Origin: Vespula vulgaris
Taxonomy: Eukaryota; Arthropoda; Insecta; Hymenoptera; Vespidae
Assembly: GCF_905475345.1 (NCBI RefSeq)
Contig: NC_066587.1
Coordinates: 12,441,558-12,505,557, forward strand
Direction of reading: 5' to 3'
Length of the DNA: 64,000 nucleotides
The notes under the pieces were generated by a model. That model made no database searches. It was not told the DNA's origin and saw only the letters and a program-made list of their open reading frames with translations. Below are positions 49,111 through 60,590 of this stretch, piece by piece. Position 1 is the first letter of the stretch. The number at the start of each line of letters is the position of its first letter. A program made the translations under genes and the position numbers.

Positions 49111-52100
49111 CTCCCTTTTCCCCTTCCTCTCACCCTCTCCTCTTACCCTTCATCGTCGTCGTCGTCCTGACACGTTACGCGAATGCATACATATACATAG
49201 GTACGCTTCAGCGATTGTAAATCGATCGTTCGATTTGAGTCGACGGTTACCAAAGATATTTGGAGAAAATATCGTCGGATATCTCCATTCTCATCGTCAT
49301 AGATTCTTCTTTGATTTGCGTATATACTTTTATATGACGCGTTAATTCGAATATAAATAATTCGAATGCTTTCGTACATACCATAGGTTGAAATTTAATA
49401 ACTATTCTCTTATTCTATGATAACGCTTCTGTTAACTCGAAACATTCATTTCTCCTATTCGATTTTTCATTTTTCATCTTTCCTACTGTACTACCGAAAT
49501 GTATTCCAAAGCGAACGTAGTAGTACGAGTTTTTCCTTCTGGCAAACATGAGTTTACAGTTCGTTTCGATTTCGAAATCGAGGAAACATCGTAAATCGAT
49601 AACCCAGTTTACACCGTCGCAATGTTTACTGGAGAGTTCGCATGAGAAGGCACTCGATTCGTAGCCTGACAAGTAGTTTCGTTTCGCACTGAAAAACACG
49701 GGCTTATGTAGTACCAGATACGTCCGATGGTTACTCGAAGTAACAAAGTTAAAAAATTCGCTTCCTACGATATCGTAGTTTTACCTAGGTAGTACGTACA
49801 CGAGAAAATATTTACAGTATAGCTGAGTAGATATGTACATATATTTTTTTACATATGTACAATACATATGCATATATGCATACAAACACATATGTATATA
49901 AATACTCAACGATTCTTGCTCATACATAGAGATACGTCCGATTTACATAGATATCAGTTTCATTCCTGCTTTCCAACGGCTGCTCTCTCTCTCTCTCTCT
50001 CTCTCTTTCCTCTCTATAACGGTGATTTTACCATAGAGTCTTATGGTTTTCGAACAGACGGTGAAGACCGAACGAAGAAGAGGAAGTTCCCTCCCGACCT
50101 ATATCCTAGTAAAATCGGAACAAAAATCACCACCGACAGATGCGGAGTACAACCAATATATTCGATTTTATCATTGTAGAGAGTTTCGATAGAATACACA
50201 TGCTAGGATATTGTTTTTCCATTGAAGTTTCTATCGCGATTCATTTAGTTACTATACATACTCGACGCTTCGCTTATACTCTTCTCGTTTAACTCATGTA
50301 ACGTGTCAATCCTCAGTCAAATCAAAAAATCTCAAGCTCAAAAAAGTAGACTAATGTCCTTTAACATCATATTCAAGGGGGATAATTAAGATTAAATAAC
50401 GAGTCGCGTTAAGTAGAACTCGTAAAATTAATTGTACGATATATAGGTATATACAGTGTCTATATATTATTTTCAATATCTCGATCTTTCAGACTTTTGA
50501 TATCAAAGAAAAAATTTTCACGGTTTGAAGATTAACGAAATTATATTTTTAAACCCATTTTTTTGTAAATACAGTAATAGAAATATGCCCGTTATATAGC
50601 TGCATATATATATTTTTTTATTATGATATCATAAAAGAACAATAACTTTCGATCTTAATGACTTTATTAAGCATTAAATTTCTCTGGCAATTACTATTTA
50701 CTTACGGAAAGTTTGACGTATACCAATAAACAACAACTTTAGGTAAAAGAAATAAATGCAGAGATGTTTAATTCGTATTATAATCCAAATGCGAATTTCG
50801 AATTGGAACGAATGAGTTGCTGAGAAGAGAACTCCGTAAGTATCGATTAACGTAAGAGGATTTTAACGGAGATAACGCGAATAGCTATGATTTCCATAAG
50901 TACTGCGGTATTGTCTTTTCGCCGGCGATAGAGAAGAAACGGCAGACATCGATTTGTCGATTTGTCATTTCGATTTCTGTTTACATTCTTCCGAGTATTT
51001 CCTTTCCCTATTACGATCTTCCGATCGTTTAAAAGGTGGACTTTATCTATCGCTGAAATGAGCGTAAAAGAGAAAATAATTTTGATATGAAGAACAGAAC
51101 AATTATTGATGTTTATTTGTATCAGTTATAACGATGTAGTCAAATAGTGTAATCGCAATAATGCGATCAATTTTCATTTAACCATCCGATAGCCAATGTA
51201 TTCATTCATCAATTCTTTATTCTTGTTTTTCTTTTTTATTTATTTATTTATTTATTTATCTATTTTCGTTTATACATTTTTGAAGTTGTAATCATTTAAA
51301 GAGCAATGCTCTTCAACATAAATAACATATTGAGACTACACAATTTGTAATAATTTTATGGCAACAACTTTATGAAATATCGATGAAAAGGTACAGTAAA
51401 GGTGCTCGTTGGATTCGTATTGATATTCTCTACTTACAATTTTTATTCGGCTTAAAATATCAGTTTCCATTAAAAAAAAAAAAAAAAAGAAATAAAAAAT
51501 GAAATGAATAAAATAAAAATTGTTACGACTTCCCTATCTCCACTATAATATCAAAAATATCAAGATATAGTATCCAAAGATTTTATTCTGATTTAAATAT
51601 GCATGCAATTGGATTCCGAACGATAAAATGTAACGATCAAAATATCGATGACAATTTTAAAGCAGAGTAGCAGACAGATATATAATCGTGCGTCTACGTT
51701 TATAGAAGAGAATAAAGAGAGAAAGTGCGAGAGTACAAAAACCGAGGACTTATTCGTACTTCGTCGTCGTATAAATGTCGCGATGTAGTTTCTGCACCGA
51801 TATTACGAGCAACATTCTCTCCTTCCACCCTCCATTAATCATTTTTTTCGTTCACTTTACCACGGATTATCCCGTTCCGCGTCATTTCTGCTTTCGCCTA
51901 TTCGAACGAAGTTCCGTGTCGAGAGGCGAGACCGATCGGAGAAGCAATATCGATATCGTGCAACCAAAGCCAAGAGCCAAAGAAACTGCTCCGCATTATT
52001 CAAAAGATAAAGCCGTTGTTCTTTTCGAAAGAGTCGAATATATGGAGTCCGAAAAATAAATAGACTCTTTACGACGTATTAACGTCGCTAACAAAAAAAA

Positions 52101-52158
52101 TCGTGATACGAGATTCGATCACTTTGATTTTTATTTGTTAATGAAAGCGAGATTGTGT
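49111..52158. other. Gene-free DNA
   Basis: Contains a TA/CATA-rich stretch (49830-49903), a (CT)n array (49983-50006), a (TTTA)n array (51235-51259) and a 17-base poly(A) (51472-51488). A 94-codon plus frame (51775-52059) and a minus frame (49415-49699) have ordinary composition but are unrecognised. Confidence 0.6.
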
Positions 52159-52237
52159 TTTTAATAAAAATAACAGTAATAATGGTAATAATGACGATTT
52201 CGATGATGATGATAATGATGATGATAGTAGTAATGAA

Positions 52238-52291
<54 letters not shown>
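52159..52291 (+). repeat. (GAT)/(AAT)n trinucleotide array
   Basis: Mixed AAT, GAT and AGT units pass into about 18 uninterrupted AAT units (52237-52291). Confidence 0.95.
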
Positions 52292-52439
52292 CGTTGGAAG
52301 GATAATTTTGTCTACCATGTTCTGATAGCAGTGAAGCTCGATAATGCAAATTTCTGAGAGGAAGGAGAGACATGTCGGTAGTCGGCAGTAATTACGTGTG
52401 GGGTGTCGGCACGAGGGAACCGGTTACCGCTGTTGAAAG

Positions 52440-52441
<2 letters not shown>

Positions 52442-52479
<38 letters not shown>
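52442..52479 (+). repeat. (GA)n microsatellite
   Basis: About 19 uninterrupted GA units, then GGA-type purine sequence to about 52495. Confidence 0.95.
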
Positions 52480-52483
<4 letters not shown>

Positions 52484-52615
52484 AGGAGGAAGAGGTACAA
52501 GAAGATGGATCAAGTATAGAAGGGAGATAGAGAGATTTACACATATATGATAGAGAAAGACACGTAAAGGACAGAGAAAGAGAAAGATAAGGATAGAGCA
52601 AGAGAGAAAATGATT

Positions 52616-52616
<1 letters not shown>

Positions 52617-52652
<36 letters not shown>
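52617..52652 (+). repeat. (GA)n microsatellite
   Basis: Seventeen GA units ending 20 bases before the stem-loop at 52673. Confidence 0.95.
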
Positions 52653-52655
<3 letters not shown>

Positions 52656-52672
52656 ACACAAGAAGGGGGTGT

Positions 52673-52722
52673 CACTCGCAGCTGTTTCAACCCCACGGCG
52701 TGAAACAGCTCCGATACGAGTG
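52673..52722. ncRNA. Strong two-part stem-loop, candidate structured RNA
   Basis: AGCTGTTTCA (52680-52689) and TGAAACAGCT (52701-52710) are perfect 10-bp complements around the loop ACCCCACGGCG. Outside them CACTCG (52673-52678) pairs perfectly with CGAGTG (52717-52722), leaving a one-base and a six-base internal bulge. That is 16 Watson-Crick pairs. The stem is shorter than a typical microRNA precursor, and I do not recognise a known mature microRNA. A structured RNA or dimeric binding site are alternatives. It sits between a GA array and a TC array. Confidence 0.4.
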
Positions 52723-52802
52723 GAGGAGCAACAACAGTCACTTGGTCATTAAGGGGCGTGATCGTTGTTTGATTGCGGAGGCCGAGCTTGCTTTTCTCCC
52801 TA

Positions 52803-52830
52803 CTCTCTCTCTCTCTCTTTCTCTCTCTCT
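52803..52830 (+). repeat. (CT)n microsatellite
   Basis: CT units with one TTT interruption. Complementary in sequence to the GA array at 52617-52652. Confidence 0.9.
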
Positions 52831-53574
52831 GTTTGTCTCTTTATCTTATGTTAGTCGCTCTCTTGATCCTTCTCTCGCTTTTCCTCATCCCTTCCCTCTA
52901 CCATTTCGAACCCTTTCTCAGTTGAGTCTACCCTTGAATAACCACGTTCTGTAAACAAAACGGGATGTCGAGTGTCGCGGAGAAGAGTGAAAAGGATGAA
53001 AGAAGAAGTAGAAGAAGAAGAAGTAGTAGAAGAAGAAGAAGAACGAGATGATGCTAAAGGAGAAGGAGGATGATGAAAAGAGGAAGAAACTGCAACCTCG
53101 AGGACTTTCTATTAAGGGCGAGTCTTAAAAAATTCCAGAGAATGAGCCTCGTTGCTCCGTTTTCACGCTAGACGAGTCGGTTAAAGCGAATGAAGTATGG
53201 GTAAGAGTGAGAAAGATAAAAGAGAAGGGACAGAGAGAGAGAGAGAGAGATATGACCGAAAAGCCTCTTTGGAAAAAAATTTTTTCAAGAATGTTTGCCG
53301 ACTTTTTAATCTTACATGCGGCATAACAAACCAAACTCTTATAAACAATCTTATGTTTTGCAACTCGCTATTTTACATGTAAAAATTTTTTTCTATTTTT
53401 TTTTATTTTTTCTTTATTTATTTTTTTTTCTTATTTTTCCTCCATTTTTGTCATACACGCGAGAAACATCGCTATGCGTTGGCGTGAAGAACTTGAATTC
53501 ATAAAAAGCAGGAACTTTCTATAGCAGAAGTGTGTACATACCTTTAGAAAGAAACTGGGTCATCGAAAAGAATT

Positions 53575-53576
<2 letters not shown>
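52831..53576. other. Gene-free repeat-rich DNA
   Basis: A pyrimidine-rich stretch to 52920, GAA/GTA trinucleotide units at 53001-53044, a GA array at 53232-53251 and T-rich DNA at 53384-53446. No gene. Confidence 0.7.
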
Positions 53577-53640
<64 letters not shown>

Positions 53641-53648
53641 GAGAGAGA
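53577..53648 (+). repeat. (GA)n microsatellite, longest in window
   Basis: About 28 uninterrupted GA units, a single T, then eight more. Confidence 0.97.
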
Positions 53649-55553
53649 CATTCGTCTCATTAGGTAAATAGTTTCGCGTTTTTTCACAAACTGTTTTTCT
53701 CTCGCCCGATATAATATATTTTAAATCTTTTTATAGACCTGTGTCAAACAAAACTCTGCATCGAATTCGAAGTATTTGATTGTAAAGCCAATGGGATATC
53801 AATGTGGTATTAATCGCAACAAATTTCAACATTCTATTTGATCCGAAAGTAATCTCTTTTTAAAAATCGCGAAAGAAAATTAATAACGAATTAACGTTAA
53901 TTACTTAAAACGATATATATATATATATGTATATATATATACATATATATCAAAAATGTATTATGCAGGGAAACCGTATAAAAACATACATAACTACTCC
54001 GTTCGTTTTCAACAAAATCGATAATGATCGTTTGAAATCCAGATTGGCCAATAAGAAAAATAAGAGAAAGAGAAAGAAAGAGAAAAAGAGATATCGCTAA
54101 CGATCGTCGTTCGTTCGTAAAAAAAAAATGGCAATTATTTTCCCGTCACTTTCGAATAAGACCGTAGAGGTTGGCACGATCAATGCAGACCATTTCCATA
54201 ATTACCGATGCTGGTCGGTGTTGTAGCAGAGAGGGTCTGTGTAACCATGCCTGGTACGTTCACCTCCTCGACGAAACCTAATACGGTAAGTGCAAACTTG
54301 AGGCCAGTGCCAAGGGCCGTCGTTGAGCGAATCGCGACTTCGCTTAACAAGACCGATATTTGTGCTCTTCGAGAGAAACTGCTGCACCTAACGGAAATAT
54401 TCGACCCGCGGCGAAGTCCGTACTTTTAATTCATGGGTAATATCGCTTTGCCACTCTTACCTCGCGTTTTACTGAAAGCATCCGCTCTCAGAACAACCGT
54501 CGAAAAAATATTTTTAATTCGCACGGTATTCCTATACCTATAACTTCTAGACTCGCGTTTAACGTTTATACAGCAAAGAATTATTATTTGCTCGCTGGTT
54601 TTCTTTCTTTCTTTCATTTTTCTTTTTAGTTCGCTTCACCGAACTCGAAGTAATTCAGAGAAAATTACGTATCTAATAAGTAACTTTGTTGATAAAACGA
54701 TATGTGAGCGTGCGTATTTCTTTTCTCTTTCTCTTTGATTTCCTTATCTCTTTTCTCTTTGTTAAATTGTTTGTTAAATTACGTATGACGATATTATGTT
54801 AATTATTGACTGTGGTCTGTAGTTTCGATGATGACGTAAGATGTTCGACCTTTATTTAAATTCTTCGTATATCGAACCAAAATAAATGTATGTGTCATTC
54901 AGAAAGTCGTCACTCGAGCACGAGCCACCGAGGTCGAAAGTATTTTGTTTATATTCTGCGCTGTGTTTGTCTTTTTGTATATCCTGAAATGAGTCATAAT
55001 CATGGTAAAGCCTCAGTATACTTTCTTCTTCCGTACGGATTACATCGTCAGCGTAAAATTATTTTATTGCGCGTGTATCCCCGTTATAATTATAAATATA
55101 TATATATATATAATTATATCATTATATAAATTAGATCTCACGACATTGAATCGGTATCTTTCGAAAAAAATACATAAACTGATTAATAAAAATGATTACT
55201 CGATTAACCATTTCGAATAAAGCGAAAGCAAAAGAAAAAGAAAAAAGAAAAGGCATATCGGAATCTTAGAAGAAGAACGTCGAAAAGCATCGTTCGATTT
55301 GAAGTAGAAGATCCGGAAAGTAATAGAAAAGTACTGGCAACGGATCGCAAGGAGATTTAGTTTTCCACGTCGATGGTAGACGGTAGTAAAAAGTAAGAAA
55401 AAGGGACGGCGGTCGTTCGGCTTCGAGCGTTGAACGCGCTTGGAACGTCTCCAGAATCGTCTTCAGGAGTAAAGTCGCACCGAGCGCTTTATACCGAGAG
55501 AGGATATTTAGCCGGTCGTTGTGTATTTCTGTGCTGATGCTGAATAAGTGAAA
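53649..55553. other. Gene-free DNA
   Basis: Contains a (TA)n tract (53912-53950) and AT-rich sequence, plus the unassigned open segment at 54190-54430. TA-rich sequence recurs near 55095-55125. Confidence 0.6.
54190..54430 (+). other. Possible short exon, unconfirmed
   Basis: A 73-codon plus frame (54208-54429) with ordinary composition in CpG-richer DNA. An internal ATG at 54247 is followed 13 codons later by AATACGGTAAGT, an excellent splice-donor match (GTAAGT at 54285-54290). Without an acceptor, a downstream exon or homology this is only a candidate. The opposite strand is also open (54202-54387), which argues against coding. Confidence 0.15.
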
Positions 55554-55680
55554 GAGTGAGTGAGTGAGTGAGTGAGTGAGTGAGTGAGTAAGTGAGTGAG
55601 TAAGAAAAAGAGAGAGAGAGAGAAAGAATAGGAGATATAGTGAAAGAGATATAAAGAGAGAGAGAGAGAGAGAGATAGAG
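55554..55680 (+). repeat. (GAGT)n tetranucleotide array with (GA)n
   Basis: About twelve GAGT units with two AAGT variants (55554-55603), then GA arrays at 55610-55624 and 55655-55680. Confidence 0.95.
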
Positions 55681-55768
55681 AAACTGGTACATACATAAAT
55701 AAAATTGACTTGTCACTGCTCGCAGCCACTATATAATACTTAACGCTGGATTAACGATCGGTCTTTAA

Positions 55769-55814
55769 CCGAGGTTCAACCCTCGGCGTTTGAGCTCGCC
55801 GACCATGTTGGCGA
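55769..55814. other. Two adjacent hairpins
   Basis: CCGAGG-TTCAAC-CCTCGG (55769-55786) is a perfect 6-bp hairpin. Nine bases on, TCGCCGAC-CAT-GTTGGCGA (55796-55814) is an 8-bp hairpin with one G-T wobble. CGGCG/CGCCG (about 55784-55801) can form an alternative stem bridging the two. The first resembles a tRNA T arm, but no A box or D arm lies at the right distance. Function unknown. Confidence 0.45.
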
Positions 55815-55860
55815 CCCTCTATTTCACGCTAGACAGTCGACGATCTTTCCACGACGATTC

Positions 55861-55927
55861 GAAGGAGAAGAAAAGGAGTAGAAGAAGGAGTAGAAGAAGG
55901 AGAAGGAGAAGAAGAATAAGAAGACGA
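55861..55927 (+). repeat. (GAA)/(GGA) purine array
   Basis: Imperfect GAAGGAGTA units followed by GAA/GGA units. Confidence 0.9.
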
Positions 55928-57636
55928 GGTGAGTAAAAGAAAGAAAAAGAGAAAAGAGTAAAAAGAGGGAGAAACGGTACGGAAGATCGTAGTTCGAAAA
56001 ATAAATAAAGAGATTTGCGATGAAATGTGCTCGGATAAAAGAGACGAATTCGTCCGGCATCTCGAAAATATTATTATTTTCGACGAGACCGTGGACGCCG
56101 TAGAAAAACAAAGTCAAGCACGACGGACTTTGCGTATATTATTCGAAAAAATATAATAGTTTATCTGAGGCGATACGCGAGACAAGATTTATTCTGTTGA
56201 TATCAACAATACCCACGTTCGTTTATGCGAATAACGACAACCTCTACTCGACCTCTCCAAGAGAGAATACCTATGTTTATTTTAAGTCTCTTGCCAAATC
56301 CAGTTAATTAATCTTGTTAAGTACAACTCATAAAGTACTGGTACTAAATCGAATCCAGATGCAATACGTTTTATATATACATACATATATATATATATGT
56401 ATATAATATATACACACAGATGTATGTATATATGTACAAACGTGCGCATGCTTGATTCACGTACGTCCTACTTAGCGTATGTATATAGAACGAAGTAATG
56501 ATTTACATTGGTACGTTAATCTAACGATAACAATTAACGACTATCATTCTATGAATATAATACGAATGAATTTGCTGAATATAATGTACTCATGAAATTC
56601 TAGAAACTTTGCTCTACTAATTGTTTTGCAGTTTATTCGCGCATGCTTTTATAAACTTACTAATCGATCTACCCATTATGTATAAACTGTGTATCATATT
56701 CGCATGATAAGAGAACGCATCGGAGTGTAAAGATTTGAATCGAATAGTGTACTTCTTCGTACTATGAAACATTAATGAAAAAATATATAGATATAATGTT
56801 ATTACAACGAATGAAAGAAAATTTTTATTTTCCAAAACAATAGATTTTTCCACTTGATAGCATTAGATCTTAACGAGAATGTACCGGATGATTTGTGCTT
56901 GTAACACGATATAAGTCACTGTTCCAAATATCGAATCAAAGTTTTCCAAAGCTGACAAATAGAGATTGCCGTTGATGGCATCGAAGTTGAAAGTAGAAAA
57001 GAGAAACAAGAAAAGAGAAAGAGAGGGAGAGAGAATGAAAAGAAATAGATGAAAGAAACAGAGTGTTTTACGGTAAAACTGTTCGGATCCAATTTATCTG
57101 ACGCACGGTGTAGTAAGAACTGGGTCGCTTCCGGGCTATCGCTTCCTCCTCCTTCCTCTCCCTCTTTACTCTCTTACCATCGAGCTGCCTTTACAATTTC
57201 CAAGGCTCCGCGTATTCTATCATGTCTCATCTCAACTTTTCATTCGATGCCGTTGGTTTATTCGGCGACATAGAAAGTCCAGTAACAGTTTTTTAGACTA
57301 GTACTTAAAGCGATAAACACTCCGAAACAGAACATAACGTTATAAAAATACAATCCAGTTTTATCCTTGCTTCTTAACGTCCAAATAATTCCATTAAACG
57401 CGATTAGCATTGGAAGAGATTAATTTCATAGAAAGTTTATCGTTATTAAATAAATGTATTCAGAAGCTTTCCCGAATAATTATTCTACTTTACGCTTATA
57501 ATTAAAAGGATCAACGCGCTAAAAATTGTATTTTATATCTCGGTCACATTTGTTTTTCATTCGTAAGATATAGGTACTTCGTGCGTCTGGATGGATAATA
57601 CAGACTGAATAATGAAAGAAAAGCGAGACAGATTGA
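55928..57636. other. Gene-free AT-rich DNA
   Basis: Contains TA/CATA-rich sequence at 56370-56436 and a short purine tract at 56998-57050. A CpG-richer part at 57060-57260 has a 74-codon plus frame (57049-57273) without recognisable motif. Confidence 0.65.
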
Positions 57637-57700
57637 AAAAAAAGGAGAGATAGAGGGTGGAAGAGAAAGAGAGAAAGAAAGAAAGAAAGGAAGGAGAAAA
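57637..57700 (+). repeat. Purine tract with (GAAA)n
   Basis: About 60 bases of A/G including four GAAA units near 57673-57688. Confidence 0.9.
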
Positions 57701-59345
57701 TACAGTGGCACTGATTACGCATATACAAAAGACAGACAAAAAAAAGAGGTGTAGCCACAAAAAGAGCACCCTTAATGATCCAGGTCAGTGATAAAGTATT
57801 CCGAGGAGCACTAAATTCCAAGCAGAGTCGGAGTTAATACAAGTCGCGGTTCGCGTAGGCCACACGTTCGGATTAAATAATGACGCCAAGCGGCAGGAAG
57901 GTTTATGACGTTGACTAATATCGGTAGTAGGAAGCTTTTGATTAAGGGGTCTTTTACACCTCGCACTGACCCTGAGGGGATCAATGGCCTTCCGAGCGAA
58001 GTAACGCGAGTAGATAAGCCTTCGGTCTGTAAAATCGTCGCGCGTCTTCTAATCGTTTCTATCGCATAACTCTCTAATCGTACCTAATTTATTCCCAAAA
58101 TTTTCATTAGGAATTTTTCCGCGACAATAAAAAGAAGAAAAGATGACCAAGCCGTTCGACGTTATTTTTATCTATTTTTCGTTTGTCTTTTCTTTCTTTT
58201 TTTCTTTTCTTTTTCTTTTGCCATTTAATCCTAATCGCTATTATTCTACTTTTTATGATCGAACTCTTACGTCAACTAATTTTTCACTCTATAATAACGA
58301 GGAATTCTATTATTTTATTTCAATGTGATAGGTAATTGAAATACTGTTGTAAATACGTTTTCGAATTACTATTATAAGTACGTATAATTGGTTTTTACCC
58401 GAGTACATAAAGTAAATAGTTTCACGATAGATGCAATCTTAAGACGAACGATATATTTTACTGCAATAAATGATAATATTATCTATGCTTGCATACATCG
58501 ATCGGTAGTTGAAAAGAATGAAGATTCTATCAGCTAATATGAGGAATAAATCCGAAGGAATCATCAACTTGTCTCACGAAGCGAGGCCAACACTCGGCAG
58601 TATTTCACTTACAGCCACTGCGCCTGACTTCCAATTAATTACCAGGCCGTTTCTCCATGCGGCGCGTCCCAGACAGGTTCCGGATAAATAATTAACCGAG
58701 GCTCTAACGAGAAGTAAAAGGAAAGAAGCGGTGGGAGGTAAGATAACTGAGAAACGCGAGTGAGTAAGAGAGACGCTTTCGATATCATCGTCTTACAATC
58801 GAGTAGTCCATTTTTATAATACATGGCAGGCAAGTATAACTTGGCAGTAACGAAACTCTTATCTTCGACTATGTCACAAGGGATATTATTTTTATCGACG
58901 ATATGAATCGTAGTAATACGAGGTAGCTTTGAATTTCTCTTTATAAGACAGCTTAATAAATTAGAGATGTTTTCTTAAGGTAATCAAGGATGTCTTGTTA
59001 AAGTGATACGGTTCTTTCCATATCTTCTTTTGATACAAGTCTTTCCAGCGCATACACATCACATATACACATGTAGCATGCAGACTCCCAATTATACTCG
59101 TTCGCACACAATATGCATCGACAGTATCGTATCCTTCGATTCTCACTTTGGTTCTAAAGTATCCTACGTGTTTCGAACGAACATATCCATAGTCATTCGC
59201 TACATGTACACGTTCGAGTTTACATATACCATGGGCCTATGTAATTCCAGCTCGCCTAATGGAGATAAGCCAAAACGTACGACGTGGTTTTCTCAGGTGG
59301 CGTAATGAGCGAGGACGTGGGACCCTTAATAACGTGGTCGACCTT
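57701..59345. other. Gene-free DNA with CpG-richer islands
   Basis: CpG-richer unique sequence at 57840-58040 and 58560-58700. The second contains homeodomain-type TAATTA cores at 58636-58641 and 58689-58694. A T-rich tract lies at 58168-58220. No gene. Confidence 0.55.
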
Positions 59346-59542
59346 CCTCTCTGTCTCTCTCTCTCTCTCTCTTTCTCACACATATACACATTCTTCTCCC
59401 TCTCTCTCTATCTTACATATATATACATCCTTTCTCTCACTCTCTCTTACATATATACACATTCTCTCCCTTTCTCACTCTCTCTCTCTCTCTCTCTCTC
59501 TTTTACACACATATCCCCTCTCTCTCTCTCTCTCTCTCTCTC
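59346..59542 (+). repeat. Higher-order (TC)n / ACATATATACAC repeat
   Basis: TC arrays alternate with short TTACACATATATACACAT-type blocks centred near 59384, 59421, 59456 and 59510, at spacings of about 35-55 bases. The alternation points to duplication of a composite unit. Frames through it are repeat-derived. Confidence 0.85.
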
Positions 59543-59604
59543 GTGTCTTCTCGATGGACGCAGGTGCAGCAAAATTACTGTAGCGTTTCGGAAAATCCGA
59601 GCTT

Positions 59605-59641
59605 GCCCCCACGGGGCGTTATGAGACGGCGTTATGAGACG
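59605..59641. other. GC hairpin followed by 13-bp tandem doublet
   Basis: GCCCC-CAC-GGGGC (59605-59617) is a 5-bp, 3-base-loop hairpin. It is followed by GCGTTATGAGACG twice in perfect tandem (59616-59628 and 59629-59641). Confidence 0.55.
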
Positions 59642-60537
59642 ATGTCCTCGTAACACAGCATTACTCGATACGAGGAGCTAAATTACGAGCACTTTCAAAG
59701 AGAACTTCGTTGAATTCCTACTCTCCTCGCTCGTTCTTGCCTCCGAGGGAAGTGCTTCACGTTGATCGATCGAGGCGAAAAGTATATTCGCTGGTTATTA
59801 TCGAAATTGTTACGGAATTTCTCGATGAATTCAAGATCGATTGAAATAAAGCGTATATTGTTAAATCGTAGAATAAAAAAAATTCTTAAAACGTCTAATG
59901 AAACAATATTAATGTTTATCCTTAATATTTTCGTGTTTATCGAACAAATTATTAAGAACAAACTTTCTTCGCAATACAATCTTTTTTCAATATCCAAAAT
60001 ATTGGAACGTATAACTCGCATAAAGTTTTTAATGAATGACTCATTAAAGTCATTAACATAGATTCATAAATATCGATTTTGTCAATATTTTGAGCGTACG
60101 TTTGATCATTCAAGGATACACGATCTATTTGGAAAAAAAACCACCGACACCACTGCCAGCTGTAAGAAAGTAATAGACCGAGAAATTCCGTTGAGACGGA
60201 AGGCTGGAGGTCACGACAGAAGACATCGCGTATATATAAAGAAATTCTTATTCCACAGCAAGTGTGCATTTATCACTGTGGATCTCACCACCGGTCGTTC
60301 CTCCAACATCCCTTCGTTCTCAAGAACGAACACGGAAATACAATGAGAAACGGTCGTTTTCTTTCTGTAAATTCAAGAATGAAGAAAAGAAAAGGAAGAT
60401 AGAAAAATAGAAAAAAGAAAAAAAGAATAGAATCTCTAAAAGAAAAACGTGAGCTCACCTTTCGAAGCCAAAAGGAAACAACTCCGTTCGTCACGTGCTC
60501 CAAGACAGCATGCTCTCCTTTCCTTTATCCGTTCTAT
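59642..60537. other. Gene-free DNA
   Basis: AT-rich to about 60100. A 6-bp hairpin (TTCCGT 60186-60191, ACGGAA 60196-60201) precedes TATATATAAA at 60231-60240, which fits a TATA box but has no clear initiator or gene after it. Plus and minus frames over 59695-60061 are Ile/Lys/Asn-rich and unrecognised. Confidence 0.55.
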
Positions 60538-60590
60538 TTCTCTCTCTCTCTCTCTCTCTCTCTCCTTCCCTCTCCCTCTCTTTCTCCTTT
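60538..60590 (+). repeat. (TC)n pyrimidine tract
   Basis: About 12 TC units, then CCTTCCC-type pyrimidine sequence. Confidence 0.95.

Noticed and set aside
53156..53190. GACGAGTCGGTTAAAGCGA resembling GACGAGTGGTTAAAGCGA near 10290, as a dispersed repeat
   Set aside because: Similarity is only about 18 bases with one gap and does not extend into the flanks. About one such match is expected by chance in the window.
55765..55790. T-arm-like GAGG-TTCAAC-CCTC suggesting a tRNA
   Set aside because: The loop has six bases, no A box or D arm lies 30-50 bases upstream, and no acceptor stem can be drawn on either strand.
60231..60240. TATATATAAA as a core promoter
   Set aside because: No initiator at the right spacing and no open frame or transcript-like segment follows. 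Such words are common in AT-rich DNA.
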